Source: CANMIH01 sp049116335 (lineage in GTDB: Bacteria > Pseudomonadota > Alphaproteobacteria > Rhodobacterales > Rhodobacteraceae). Taken from it: a DNA stretch of 64,000 nt. The notes below the pieces were generated by a model. It ran no database searches and was not told the origin of the DNA. It was given only the letters and a program-made list of their open reading frames with translations. This document shows, piece after piece, positions 25,379-34,479 of the stretch (within the stretch, counting starts at the first letter, position 1; every line of letters begins with the position of its first letter). Position numbers and translations under genes: made by a program. The DNA is taken from NCBI GenBank assembly GCA_049116335.1, contig JAGDYZ010000012.1, positions 62,001-126,000 on the forward strand, written 5' to 3'.

Positions 25379-27046
25379 TCAGACCTCCAGAGTTTTCGGG
25401 CGGCGGCGTTCGAACCAGATCACGATCAAAAGCCGGGTGACAAAGATTGCTGTGAAGACCGAGGTCAGGATGCCAAGGCCAAGGGTGATGGCAAAGCCAC
25501 GCACCGGACCAGAACCCATGACATAAAGGATCACAGCGGTGATGAAGGTGGTGATATTGGCATCGACAATCGCCGACAGCGCTTTTTCATAGCCAAGCTC
25601 AATCGCCCGGGCCGGACCTCGTGCGGTGCGCAGCTCTTCGCGAATACGCTCAAAGATCAGAACATTGGCGTCTACCGCCATGCCCACCGTCAGAACAATA
25701 CCGGCAATCCCCGGCAGGGTCAGCGTGGCGCCGATCAGCGAAAGCAGGCCAAAGATAAGGCCGATGTTCACGATCAGAGCAAAGTTGGCAAAGAGACCAA
25801 ACAGCCCATAAGAGGCGGCCATAAAGACAAGCACGGCGACAAAGGCCACGGCGGTTGCAACTTTACCCGCGTCGATGCTGTCCTGACCCAACTCAGGCCC
25901 GATGGTGCGTTCTTCGAGGAACTCAAGCCCCGCAGGCAGAGCACCCGCCCGCAGCAGAACCGCGAGGTTGGTGCTTTCTTCTACGGTGAAGTTTCCGGTG
26001 ATGATGCCAGAACCGCCGGGAATGTGGCTTTGGATCACAGGGGCGCTGATCACTTCACCATCGAGAACGATGGCAAAGGGCGAGCCGATGTTATCCGCGG
26101 TGTAGTCGCCAAACTTGCGTGCACCCGAAGGGTTGAACCGGAAGTTCACCGCTGGGCGGCCGTTCTGGTCAAAGGCCGGCTGCGCATCAACAAGCTCTTC
26201 GCCGGTCACAACCGGGTTCTGCTCAAGAATGTAGAACACGCCCTCTTCGTCCAGCGACGGCAGGATTTCATTGCCCGCGCCAGCACGATCGTCGGCATTG
26301 CCGGTGCGGCCCACAACGGGCTGGAATGTCAGCTGGGCGGTGGTGCCGATGATTTCTTTCAGCTCACCCGCTGAGCCAATACCCGGCACCTGAATAAGGA
26401 TCCGGTCAAAGCCCTGACGTTGGATGGTGGGCTCGCGAGTGCCCACTTCGTCAATGCGTCGACGGATGATTTCCAGCGACTGGCGCAGGGTGCGTTCATC
26501 GGTGGCCTGACGTTCCGCCTCGGATAGGGTCAGAACAAGCTCATCACCGTCTGAGGTGACCTCGATGTCCGTGGCCCCTGCCCCGGTCAGTGACACCACA
26601 GGTTGCGCCAAACCGCGCGCCAGTTCCATGGCACGGGGCATCCCCTCGGGTGTCGAAATTTTCACACGCAGTTCACCGCGTGCAATGGCATTGGAATTCC
26701 AGCGGATGGTGCCAACTGTGGCGCGTTCAGGGCGCAGCACATCCCGCAGCTCAGGCCAAAGCGCCTTAAGCCGGGCGGCATACACATCTTCCACCTGAAC
26801 TTCGGCCAGAAGATGCGCACCACCACGCAGATCGAGCCCCAGATTCACCAGCCCCGACGGCAGATAGCTGGGCCAGTTTGCCGACAATGCCTGATTTTCC
26901 GAGGTATCCACCCCGGCTTCGATGGCTTTGACAGCGTCATTGTGGGTTTCCACACGCGTATAAAACGCGTTGGGCATAGCAAGCAGCAGGCCAAGGACGA
27001 TGGTCGCCCAGATCAGCACGCGCTTCCAGAGATCGATCTGCAACAT
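25379..27046 (-). CDS. secD: Protein translocase subunit SecD
   Basis: 555 residues. A first helix is followed by LGLDLRGGAHLL, the P1 head region with QIDVPG-like IQVPGIGSAGELKEIIG, and the C-terminal helix bundle with the GMAVDANVLIFERIREEL motif that carries proton-coupling Asp/Arg residues. Forms the SecDF motor with the next gene. It starts six bases after yajC. Confidence 0.97.
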   Translation of the reverse strand: MLQIDLWKRVLIWATIVLGLLLAMPNAFYTRVETHNDAVKAIEAGVDTSENQALSANWPSYLPSGLVNLGLDLRGGAHLLAEVQVEDVYAARLKALWPELRDVLRPERATVGTIRWNSNAIARGELRVKISTPEGMPRAMELARGLAQPVVSLTGAGATDIEVTSDGDELVLTLSEAERQATDERTLRQSLEIIRRRIDEVGTREPTIQRQGFDRILIQVPGIGSAGELKEIIGTTAQLTFQPVVGRTGNADDRAGAGNEILPSLDEEGVFYILEQNPVVTGEELVDAQPAFDQNGRPAVNFRFNPSGARKFGDYTADNIGSPFAIVLDGEVISAPVIQSHIPGGSGIITGNFTVEESTNLAVLLRAGALPAGLEFLEERTIGPELGQDSIDAGKVATAVAFVAVLVFMAASYGLFGLFANFALIVNIGLIFGLLSLIGATLTLPGIAGIVLTVGMAVDANVLIFERIREELRTARGPARAIELGYEKALSAIVDANITTFITAVILYVMGSGPVRGFAITLGLGILTSVFTAIFVTRLLIVIWFERRRPKTLEV

Positions 27047-27052
27047 GTAAAC

Positions 27053-27340
27053 TTAGCCCTCAGCGGGTTCGGTTTTGGCGCGAACCTGTGCGAGGGTCGA
27101 TTTAACGGCGCGTACCTTCACACCTTCCGACAGCTCGATCTCGACTTCGTTGTCATCTTTGACTTTGATGACTTTGCCGATCAGGCCGCCCTGGGTCACA
27201 ACGATATCATTGCGGCGCACGGCCTCGATCATTGCCTGATGCTCTTTCATCTTTTTCTGCTGCGGACGGATCAGCAGGAAATACATGATGGCAAAGATCA
27301 GACCCATCATGACAAATGAGGATAGGGTTTGCTGGTCCAT
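27053..27340 (-). CDS. yajC: Preprotein translocase subunit YajC
   Basis: 95 residues with one membrane helix (FVMMGLIFAIMYFLLIRPQQ), the hallmark IRPQQKKMKEHQ right after it and the small VTQGGLIGKVIKV cytoplasmic domain. Accessory partner of SecDF. The start at 27340 follows GGAG; the frame runs far upstream but only this start gives YajC. First gene of yajC-secD-secF. Confidence 0.95.
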   Translation of the reverse strand: MDQQTLSSFVMMGLIFAIMYFLLIRPQQKKMKEHQAMIEAVRRNDIVVTQGGLIGKVIKVKDDNEVEIELSEGVKVRAVKSTLAQVRAKTEPAEG

Positions 27341-27535
27341 GGGATGCTCCTTAGGTTGGCGGCGGGGCATCCCCCGCGACAGTCGGGCGGAACCTATGAC
27401 CTGAATCACACGGATGCAAGACAATGCCCCTCTCAAGAACGGGCAATTCCTAAGGAAACGCCAAGGAAAGGCTATGTCGCGATAGGTTTTCCACCCTTGC
27501 GGCGCCTTCAGAGCGAGGTCAGACTGTCTTTCAGA

Positions 27536-28180
27536 ATGATGAAATCGCCTTTCCTTCTCTGCTCCCTTTTGGTGTGTGGCCTGCCTGCATCTGCAAATGA
27601 CGCGGTGGGTCGGTTGAATTTGGCCGGCTACAAACACCGTGAAATGTGCAGCGCCACTCTGGTGGCCCCGGATCTGGCACTGACCGCCGCGCATTGTGTG
27701 GTGCTGCCGCAAGATGGGTATCTCAAACGGATCGGTGACATGACATTTGTCGCGGGATGGAACGGAGAGAGCCACAAAGGCGCGTCGAAAATCACGCAGA
27801 CCTATGTGCACCCGCGCGCCTTTGAAAACGGCCGGTTTCAGCTGCCCTTTGACATCGCCTTTGTCGAGCTTGCACAGGCTCTATCCCCGACCCCACTTGA
27901 GATAGGCGATGCGCCCGGCCCTTTTTCTCTGCTGGGGTATCGCCGTTCGAGGCCGCATCGGCTTGATGTGCAAGAGGCCTGCGGCGGAAGTTTCGACGAA
28001 ATCCTGCGCCTGAATTGCTCAGTTGAGCCCGGACAATCCGGGGGGCCTGTGCTGGCGAATGGGAAAATTTTGGCGGTGATTTCGGCCAAATCGCATGACC
28101 AAACACTGGCCGCGCTGGTCAATGATTGGGTGTTTGCACAACTGGCCCAGCACCGTGCCTCATCAGAACAGAGTGACTAA
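27536..28180 (+). CDS. Secreted trypsin-like serine protease
   Basis: 214 residues. A signal peptide (MMKSPFLLCSLLVCGLPASA) is followed by a chymotrypsin-fold domain with the full triad: LTAAHC (His53), FDIAFVEL (Asp106) and PGQSGGPV (Ser168). It is shorter than typical trypsins and has no extra C-terminal domain such as PDZ, so it is a minimal periplasmic or exported protease. An ATG one codon later (27539) is an equal start candidate. It is divergent from yajC. Confidence 0.85.
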   Translation: MMKSPFLLCSLLVCGLPASANDAVGRLNLAGYKHREMCSATLVAPDLALTAAHCVVLPQDGYLKRIGDMTFVAGWNGESHKGASKITQTYVHPRAFENGRFQLPFDIAFVELAQALSPTPLEIGDAPGPFSLLGYRRSRPHRLDVQEACGGSFDEILRLNCSVEPGQSGGPVLANGKILAVISAKSHDQTLAALVNDWVFAQLAQHRASSEQSD

Positions 28181-28333
28181 AGAAAGTGTAGTCCGGCATT
28201 CAGCTTATCCGTCGCCCCCTGCCGTGGCACTGCGACCTCAAATCCCTAGAAAGGATGTGCTTCCGGTCTACACTCTGCACCCAAGTTGGGGCATAAGCGA
28301 AAGGCGACTCAACTTTGTCTTTAGGAGGACATG

Positions 28334-29626
28334 ATGCACGACATCCGCGCCATCCGCGAAAACCCAGCTGCCTTTGATGCGGCCCTCTCGCGCCGTGGGA
28401 CAGAAGGCCTGTCGTCGTCACTGCTTGCCATCGACGAAGAGCGGCGCGCGGCGATCCATGCGGCTGAGACCGCTCAGGCCGAGCAAAACCGCGCCTCGAA
28501 AGAGGTGGGCAAAGCGAAAGCCAGCGGCGATGAGGCCGAGTTCGAACGCCTGCGCGCCTTGGTTTCGGCCAAGAAAGCCGAAGTGGCCGAGATGCAGGCC
28601 AAAGCCAAAGAGCTTGACGAAAAGCTGACCCACGAATTGGCTGTGATCCCAAACCTGCCCGCCGCCGATGTGCCGGACGGGGCGGATGAGGATGACAACG
28701 TCGAAATCCGCCGCTGGGGCACCCAGCCCGAGTTCGATTTCACGCCGGTTGAGCATTTCGAAATTGCCGGTGTCAAAGCCAGCATGGATTTCGAAGTGGC
28801 GGCCAAGATCTCGGGCGCACGGTTTGTCATGCTCAAAGGGGCTGTGGCCCGCATCCACCGTGCCTTGGCCCAGTTCATGATCGACACCCACGTCGATGAA
28901 AACGAGCTGACCGAGATGAACTCGCCGGTTCTGGTGCGCGACGAGGCCATGTATGGCACCGACAAGCTGCCGAAGTTTGGCGAAGACAGCTATCAGACCA
29001 CCAATGGTTGGTGGCTGGTGCCCACATCAGAGGTGCCGCTGACCTATACCGCCGCCGGTGAGGTGCTTGAGGAGAAGGCCCTGCCGATCCGCATGACTGC
29101 CCACACTCTGTGCTTTCGTTCAGAAGCAGGCAGCGCAGGCAAAGATACCTCGGGCATGCTGCGTCAGCACCAGTTCGAAAAGGTGGAAATGGTGTCGATC
29201 ACCCATCCTTCCGAATCGGACGAAGAGCAGCAGCGCATGCTGCGCTGTGCCGAGGGCATTCTTGAAAAACTGGGCGTCCCCTATCGCACCGTGGCTCTGT
29301 GCACCGGAGACATGGGCTTTGGCGCCCGCCGCACCTATGACATCGAAGCCTGGGTGCCAGGTCAGAACACCTTCCGCGAGATCAGCTCGGTCTCGACCAC
29401 TGGTGATTTTCAGGCCCGCCGCATGAATGCGCGCTTCAAACCCGCTGAGGGTGGCAAGCTTGAGTTTGTTCACACGCTGAATGGCTCGGGTCTTGCGGTT
29501 GGGCGCTGCCTGATTGCGGTGCTGGAAAATGGCCAGACCACAGATGGCGGCGTTGACCTGCCTCAGGCGCTTGCGCCGTGGCTGGGTGGCAAAACTCGCC
29601 TGAGCCCGGAAGGCAAACTGGTTTGA
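28334..29626 (+). CDS. serS: Seryl-tRNA synthetase
   Basis: 430 residues. The N-terminal MHDIRAIRENPAAFD and the antiparallel coiled-coil arm (about 30-100) are typical. Class II motifs 2 (FRSEAGSAGKDTSGMLRQHQ) and 3 (NGSGLAVGRCLIAVLE) are intact. It charges tRNA-Ser and tRNA-Sec. Two adjacent ATGs exist; 28334 has AGGAGG at five bases and is preferred over 28331. Confidence 0.97.
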   Translation: MHDIRAIRENPAAFDAALSRRGTEGLSSSLLAIDEERRAAIHAAETAQAEQNRASKEVGKAKASGDEAEFERLRALVSAKKAEVAEMQAKAKELDEKLTHELAVIPNLPAADVPDGADEDDNVEIRRWGTQPEFDFTPVEHFEIAGVKASMDFEVAAKISGARFVMLKGAVARIHRALAQFMIDTHVDENELTEMNSPVLVRDEAMYGTDKLPKFGEDSYQTTNGWWLVPTSEVPLTYTAAGEVLEEKALPIRMTAHTLCFRSEAGSAGKDTSGMLRQHQFEKVEMVSITHPSESDEEQQRMLRCAEGILEKLGVPYRTVALCTGDMGFGARRTYDIEAWVPGQNTFREISSVSTTGDFQARRMNARFKPAEGGKLEFVHTLNGSGLAVGRCLIAVLENGQTTDGGVDLPQALAPWLGGKTRLSPEGKLV

Positions 29627-29644
29627 TCCAACCTCCAACACTCT

Positions 29645-29669
29645 CCAAAGGCGCCACAGGTGCCTTTGG
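29645..29669 (+). terminator. Hairpin after serS
   Basis: CCAAAGGCGCC pairs with GGTGCCTTTGG around an ACA loop (one G-T pair). Only ATCTT follows, so it is a weak terminator or transcript end structure. Confidence 0.55.
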
Positions 29670-29690
29670 ATCTTCCGATGGACGGGCGGC

Positions 29691-30392
29691 ATGACCTATC
29701 TCTGGGCGATTTTGTGTTTCGTTGCGGCTTTGGCCTTTGCCATCTCCCCCTGGCTGGTGGATGGCTTCAACGGTTTTGCGCCCACCCTGTTTCCCGTTGT
29801 TCTTGAAAACCCACCGATCCAGCCCGCGGGTTTTGCCTTTGGCATCTGGGGCTTGATCTATGCCTGGCTGATCATCGGAACTGGGTTTGGGGTTGCCCGT
29901 CGGATCAGCGATCTGGATTGGGAGGCCATGCGCCCCATGCTGGCCCTGTCTTTGGCCACGGGCGCGCTCTGGATACCCCTCGCTCACTTCTCCCCTATCG
30001 CCGCCACGCTGCTGATCTGGGTTATGTTGGGCAGCGCCATGCTCAGCCTGTTTAAGATTGGCGACACCGACCGCTGGCTCCAGCAGGCCCCCGTTGCGAT
30101 CTACGCAGGGTGGCTGACCGCCGCAGCCTGTGTGGCCACGGGCGTGGTGCTGGGGGGCTACGGCTGGGTAAACCCAACGCTTGCTGCGCTCATTATGCTA
30201 TCTCTTGCTGTCGCCATCGCAGTGGTGATGCAATACCGTCTGCACCGTGCCCCGGAATATGGAATGACCGTGATCTGGGCACTGATCGGCATCATCGCCA
30301 ACAATTGGCAGCCTTTCAACGTTGCGGTCACTGGCCTTGCTCTGATCGGTATTTTCGCAATCCTAAGCCTGCGTGCCACGGATACGGAATAA
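29691..30392 (+). CDS. TspO/tryptophan-rich-sensory-like membrane protein
   Basis: 233 residues, about seven hydrophobic segments, rich in Trp and Pro. Features such as ENPPIQPAGFAFGIWGLIYA and APVAIYAGWLTAAACVA are typical of the larger proteins usually annotated as tryptophan-rich sensory proteins, which are TspO-related by pattern but longer than the five-helix TspO. Ligand and function are unknown. It starts 64 bases after serS on the far side of a hairpin. Confidence 0.6.
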   Translation: MTYLWAILCFVAALAFAISPWLVDGFNGFAPTLFPVVLENPPIQPAGFAFGIWGLIYAWLIIGTGFGVARRISDLDWEAMRPMLALSLATGALWIPLAHFSPIAATLLIWVMLGSAMLSLFKIGDTDRWLQQAPVAIYAGWLTAAACVATGVVLGGYGWVNPTLAALIMLSLAVAIAVVMQYRLHRAPEYGMTVIWALIGIIANNWQPFNVAVTGLALIGIFAILSLRATDTE

Positions 30393-30484
30393 AGCGGATA
30401 GCCCAACACCTCCAGCTTGAACACGCCTCAGGCCTTCGCAACACTTCCTGAACATTTCAAGAAAAGCGGGCCTGCAGTCCGCTG

Positions 30485-30512
30485 CAAAAAAAGGGGCCGA
30501 GGCCCCCTTTTC
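30485..30512 (-). terminator. Rho-independent terminator of the yfgM-bamB-der operon
   Basis: Read on the minus strand, AAAGGGGGCC-TC-GGCCCCTTTTTTT forms a stem directly after the der stop, ending in seven T. In the plus direction the T run is short, so it mainly serves der. Confidence 0.88.
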
Positions 30513-31988
30513 TTACTTCTCGCCGTACTGCTTGGATTGCAGTTTACCGATGTGTTTCTTCAACGCACCTGCATTCTTCTTCTTGCGGCCTTTATAGGGG
30601 TTCTTGTCCCCCTGCCCGCGCATGGTCAGGCGGATTGGTGTGCCCGGCATGTCAAAACTTTCACGCAACCCGTTGACCAGATAGCGCGAATAGCTCTCTG
30701 GCAGTTTATCGGGATGCGAACACATCACCACAAACCCCGGTGGACGGGTTTTGGCCTGTGTCATATAACGCAGTTTGATCCGGCGCCCTTGTGGTGCGGG
30801 TGGCGGGTGGCGTTCAATCATCGCATCCAGCCAGCGGTTGAGCTGGCCGGTGGTCACGCGCCGGTTCCAGACGTCATGCGCCTTTATGATCGCCGCCTGC
30901 AGGCGATCCAGCCCTCGCCCGGTGCGGGCCGAGACCGTGATCAGCGGAGCACCACGCAGCTGCGGCAGAAGACGCTCAAACGCCTCTTTCAGATCGCGCA
31001 GTTTTTCCTGCTTTTCGTCTTCAATGTCCCACTTGTTGACCGCAACAACCACAGCGCGGCCTTCGCGCTCGGCCAGATCGGCGATCTTGAGATCCTGATT
31101 TTCAAAGGGAATGGCCGCATCCAGCAAAACAACAACCACTTCGGCGAATTTCACCGCGCGGATGCCGTCAGAGACGGACAGTTTCTCGACCTTTTCCTGC
31201 ACCTTGGCGCGTTTGCGCATACCCGCGGTATCAAAGATCCGCATGGGCACGCCGCCCCACTCCTGTTTGACCGAGATCGCATCGCGGGTGATGCCCGCCT
31301 CTGGGCCAGTCAAAAGGCGGTCTTCACCAATGATCTGGTTGATCAGAGTGGATTTACCCGCGTTTGGACGTCCAACCACGGCAATCTGCAAGGGCTTGTC
31401 CCAAGTGATCGCGCGTGGGCCATCGTCCTCTTCGTCGTCCTCATCAACGTCTACCTCGGTTTCCGGGGCGTCGATTTCGGCACGGGCTTTGTATTCTTCT
31501 TCGATCGGCACCAGAGCGCTGTAGAGCTCGGGCATGCCCTCGCCATGTTCCGCAGAAATACGCAGCGGTTCACCCAGACCCAAGGCATAGGCCTCAAGAT
31601 AGCCCGCGTCGGCCGCTTTGCCCTCGGCCTTGTTCGCGGCCAGAATGACTTTGTCGGCGCGCTTGCGCAGGATTTCTGCAAAAATCTCATCATCAGGCAG
31701 CACACCGGCACGGCCGTCGACCATAAACAGACAGACATCGGCCATATCCACGGCGCGTTCTGTCAATCGACGCATCCGCGCAGGCAACGAATCATCTGTG
31801 GCATTTTCCAGACCGGCCGTATCGATCACCGTGAACTTGATGTCGCCAATCCGTGCCTCACCTTCGCGCAAATCCCGGGTCACCCCCGGCTGGTCATCGA
31901 CCAAGGCCAGGCGTTTGCCTACGAGACGGTTAAACAGGGTCGACTTTCCCACATTGGGACGACCGACAATGGCAAGTGTAAAGGACAT
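30513..31988 (-). CDS. der: Ribosome-assembly GTPase Der (EngA)
   Basis: 491 residues with two tandem GTPase domains: GRPNVGKST near residue 8 and GRPNAGKST in the second half, each with NKxD (AANKAEG variant and VNKWD). The C-terminal KH-like domain includes the family RPPGFVVMCS-type segment. An acidic linker (DVDEDDEEDD) sits between the domains. Needed for 50S subunit maturation. Third gene of yfgM-bamB-der, an order shared with E. coli. Confidence 0.97.
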   Translation of the reverse strand: MSFTLAIVGRPNVGKSTLFNRLVGKRLALVDDQPGVTRDLREGEARIGDIKFTVIDTAGLENATDDSLPARMRRLTERAVDMADVCLFMVDGRAGVLPDDEIFAEILRKRADKVILAANKAEGKAADAGYLEAYALGLGEPLRISAEHGEGMPELYSALVPIEEEYKARAEIDAPETEVDVDEDDEEDDGPRAITWDKPLQIAVVGRPNAGKSTLINQIIGEDRLLTGPEAGITRDAISVKQEWGGVPMRIFDTAGMRKRAKVQEKVEKLSVSDGIRAVKFAEVVVVLLDAAIPFENQDLKIADLAEREGRAVVVAVNKWDIEDEKQEKLRDLKEAFERLLPQLRGAPLITVSARTGRGLDRLQAAIIKAHDVWNRRVTTGQLNRWLDAMIERHPPPAPQGRRIKLRYMTQAKTRPPGFVVMCSHPDKLPESYSRYLVNGLRESFDMPGTPIRLTMRGQGDKNPYKGRKKKNAGALKKHIGKLQSKQYGEK

Positions 31989-32163
31989 CGGGGCTCTCCG
32001 GATCAGACAGCCCGCTTAACGCATTTCATCGGTGGGGAAAAGACCACAAGTGCACGCCCCGAATTTTCAGCGAAATTCAGGACAGCAGCTGACTTCCAAA
32101 TCTGGAGGGGGCCAACCCGGAGAAACGCCGGGTTAAGGCTAATTCTAGATAAGGTTCAATCCC

Positions 32164-33489
32164 TTAGCGATAGGCCAGAAGATCACCCGCCGCCGAGACG
32201 ATATACAGGGTGCCACCGGCCACAATAGGTCGCGCAGTGGCACCATCCGGCATTTCGATGCTGGAGGTCAGCGAGCCGTCTGCTGGATCAAAGCTACGCA
32301 GCAGGCCGTCCGAGCCCGCAACAATCAGACGCCCACCCGCGAGAATCGGTCCCTGCATCGTATAAGCCCGGCCCCGGCGCTTTTGCGGTTTGCGTGAGGT
32401 TTCGTAAAACGGCAGGTCAACCGTCCAGATCTGTTCGCCAGTGGCGGCGTCCAACCGCACCAGCTTATTGAGATCGGACACAAAGAAAATCGAGTCACCC
32501 GTAGGCCAGATCGCGCCTTTGGCGCCGTGGCGTGCTGTCCAGAGACGCTCTCCGTCGAACAGCGACAGAGCAACAACGCGCCCGGCGTAGTTCCCGGCAT
32601 AAACCGTGTTGCCCGAAATGACGGGATCCCCAGTGATATCATCGACATTGCCGATCGCGATGCCGCCGCGACGGCCCAGAATGTCCGCATTCCAAAGACG
32701 CAAACCACCCTGACGGAACGCCGCCTGAACCGAAGCATTGCCGAAAGAAAAGATCACATGTTTGTCGCCAACAGCAGGCGCAGGCGCACCGGCCACATTG
32801 TGGCTGTCCCCCACACCGTCAATCTGCCAGCGAATGCGGCCATCTTCGGCCTCAAGCGCCCAAGCCACCTGATCACCCGATACAAGATAGACAACGCCAT
32901 CCCGAACGGTGGGCGCCCCGGTGACGGAGTTTCCAAGTTTCTGGGACCAGATTTCCCGTCCCGTTGCCGCATCCAGTGTGGTCAGCGTGCCAAAACCCGA
33001 AGCGACATACAAACGGTCCCCGGCAAAGGCGAGCCCGCCCCCCTGCGCCTGTTCAGCGCTGTCCCGGAGTGGTGTCTGATCATAGCTCCACAGAATGTCG
33101 CCGGTGTTCGACACCGCCCGCACAACATGCGCGGAATCGACCGTATACACACGACCGCCCCCTGCAACGGGATCGACATTCAATCGCACGCGGCGTCCGT
33201 CACCTTCGCCGATATTCGTCGACCATTGCAGGGCTGGCGTTGCAGACAGAGCAGCATTGCTGACGCGATTGGATGGCGACACAAAGCTCTGCGCCCAGTC
33301 CGAGTTGTTCTGTGCCGCAGGGATTGAGATCGCGCGAGACTGGGTTTCGCTAACTGTTTCGCCCACCAACTGGCTTTGCAAAACCTCGCGCACCCCAAGT
33401 CGGTCCCCTGGAAGGACCACTTCCCGCTCTTCACAGCCTGCCAAAGCCAGTGCACCCAGCATCCCCAGGAATATTGCCCGTTGAGCCAT
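32164..33489 (-). CDS. bamB: Outer-membrane assembly lipoprotein BamB-like beta-propeller
   Basis: 441 residues. A lipoprotein signal ends LALAGC (Cys19). PQQ-type beta-propeller repeats follow: VVRAVSNTGDILWSYDQTPL, LTTLDAATGREIWSQKLGNS, VVALSLFDGERLWTARHG and VRLDAATGEQIWTVDLP are clear blades. The protein is longer than E. coli BamB (about 390) because of a linker after the lipid anchor. Its position between a YfgM-like gene and der supports the BamB call. The 175-base gap before der holds a seven-pair hairpin (AACCCGG/CCGGGTT, 32114-32134) with no T run. Confidence 0.9.
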   Translation of the reverse strand: MAQRAIFLGMLGALALAGCEEREVVLPGDRLGVREVLQSQLVGETVSETQSRAISIPAAQNNSDWAQSFVSPSNRVSNAALSATPALQWSTNIGEGDGRRVRLNVDPVAGGGRVYTVDSAHVVRAVSNTGDILWSYDQTPLRDSAEQAQGGGLAFAGDRLYVASGFGTLTTLDAATGREIWSQKLGNSVTGAPTVRDGVVYLVSGDQVAWALEAEDGRIRWQIDGVGDSHNVAGAPAPAVGDKHVIFSFGNASVQAAFRQGGLRLWNADILGRRGGIAIGNVDDITGDPVISGNTVYAGNYAGRVVALSLFDGERLWTARHGAKGAIWPTGDSIFFVSDLNKLVRLDAATGEQIWTVDLPFYETSRKPQKRRGRAYTMQGPILAGGRLIVAGSDGLLRSFDPADGSLTSSIEMPDGATARPIVAGGTLYIVSAAGDLLAYR

Positions 33490-33518
33490 CTGCCTGCCCC
33501 CTCTTAATCTTTCTAAGT

Positions 33519-34175
33519 TCAGCCTGCGTCGACCGATCCACCAAGCGCCACAATCAACTGAGTTGCGCGGCGGCGCAAGCCTGCGGATGCTTCTGCGTCG
33601 CTGATCAGCGCCCGTAGGCGTTTCATTGCCGCTTCTGCATCACCACTTTCAATTTCAATCAAAGCCAGCTGCTCTTCTGCAAGCACGCGCAGGGGCTGCC
33701 CCGCAACGGCAAGGGACTCAAATCCCGCCTTACGTTCGTCCGAACTCAGAATGTCACTGGCGCGCGACAAGGCTTTGTAGCTTGCAATTTGGCGATAGAT
33801 ATTGGGCACAGCAGTGTCGTTCGCCACCGATTGCAGGCGTGCAATCGCTGCCGCATCGTCGCCATCAACGCCCTCTTCCGCCGCGATGAGCATTTCAAGC
33901 ACAGCCTTTTCGTCTGAATCGCCTGTGGTGATCTCAGACAGAGCGGAAATACGCGCCGGAATTTCTTCGACTTCGAGCGCCGTGAGAATGCTGTCACCGA
34001 AGCTTTCAGCAGCGGCCTGTTCAGTGGCGCGGTTGTATTCACGATAGGCTGTGCCGCCCACGATCCCCAGCACCACCACAACTGGAATCCAACCATATCG
34101 GCGCATGAGCCCATACAGGCGGTCACGTTTTACTTCTTCCGTAACCTCGTCGATGAAACTGTCTTGATTGCTCAC
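33519..34175 (-). CDS. YfgM-like membrane-anchored tetratricopeptide protein
   Basis: 218 residues. A cytoplasmic N-terminal segment (FIDEVTEEVKRDRLYGLMRR) precedes one helix (WIPVVVVLGIVGGTAYREY) and a periplasmic helical-repeat domain rich in Ala, Glu and Ser. This is the YfgM architecture (ancillary SecYEG and periplasmic chaperone-network protein). First gene of the operon with bamB and der. Confidence 0.82.
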   Translation of the reverse strand: MSNQDSFIDEVTEEVKRDRLYGLMRRYGWIPVVVVLGIVGGTAYREYNRATEQAAAESFGDSILTALEVEEIPARISALSEITTGDSDEKAVLEMLIAAEEGVDGDDAAAIARLQSVANDTAVPNIYRQIASYKALSRASDILSSDERKAGFESLAVAGQPLRVLAEEQLALIEIESGDAEAAMKRLRALISDAEASAGLRRRATQLIVALGGSVDAG

Positions 34176-34363
34176 CTGGACCCTCTTGACGCTTGTGCAA
34201 TTTGCACCCTCTTACCCCGCGACTGCGCTCGTGCCAAGGCGTGTCGATTCCGCAACGCCCTGCACCCTGCGGGAAAAAAACACCCCCATTCCGGCCCAGA
34301 GGTGTATTTCAAGGCCACTTTTTTAGACCTGCTGGTTGAAGGTGGCCTTTCGAGTACCTACTA

Positions 34364-34381
34364 CTGAACCAATCGGTTCAG
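34364..34381. promoter_or_regulatory. TetR-like operator upstream of the RND efflux operon
   Basis: A perfect inverted repeat, CTGAACC-AATC-GGTTCAG, lies about 100 bases upstream of the adaptor start in the 304-base gap between the divergent yfgM-like and efflux genes. Its centre and AACC/GGTT arms resemble operators of TetR-family efflux repressors. No TetR gene lies in the window. The rest of the gap shows no gene or other structure I can support. Confidence 0.5.
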
Positions 34382-34479
34382 AAACACCTATCCGTGATGA
34401 CGCTGTCATTCCTGTGGTGTGGATCACATATGAAGGCGCATTTGCGCGACACTTATAATTGAATGGAAGTGGTGACACG

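Noticed and set aside
25139..26374. 411-codon open frame on the plus strand
   Set aside because: Antisense across the secF-secD junction; composition of a shadow frame.
32114..32134. Hairpin between bamB and der as a terminator
   Set aside because: Seven pairs only and no T run on either strand; der is expected to be co-transcribed with bamB.
30417..32228. 603-codon open frame on the plus strand
   Set aside because: Exactly antisense to der, a certain gene; product has no domain logic and no ribosome site. It is a codon-bias shadow.
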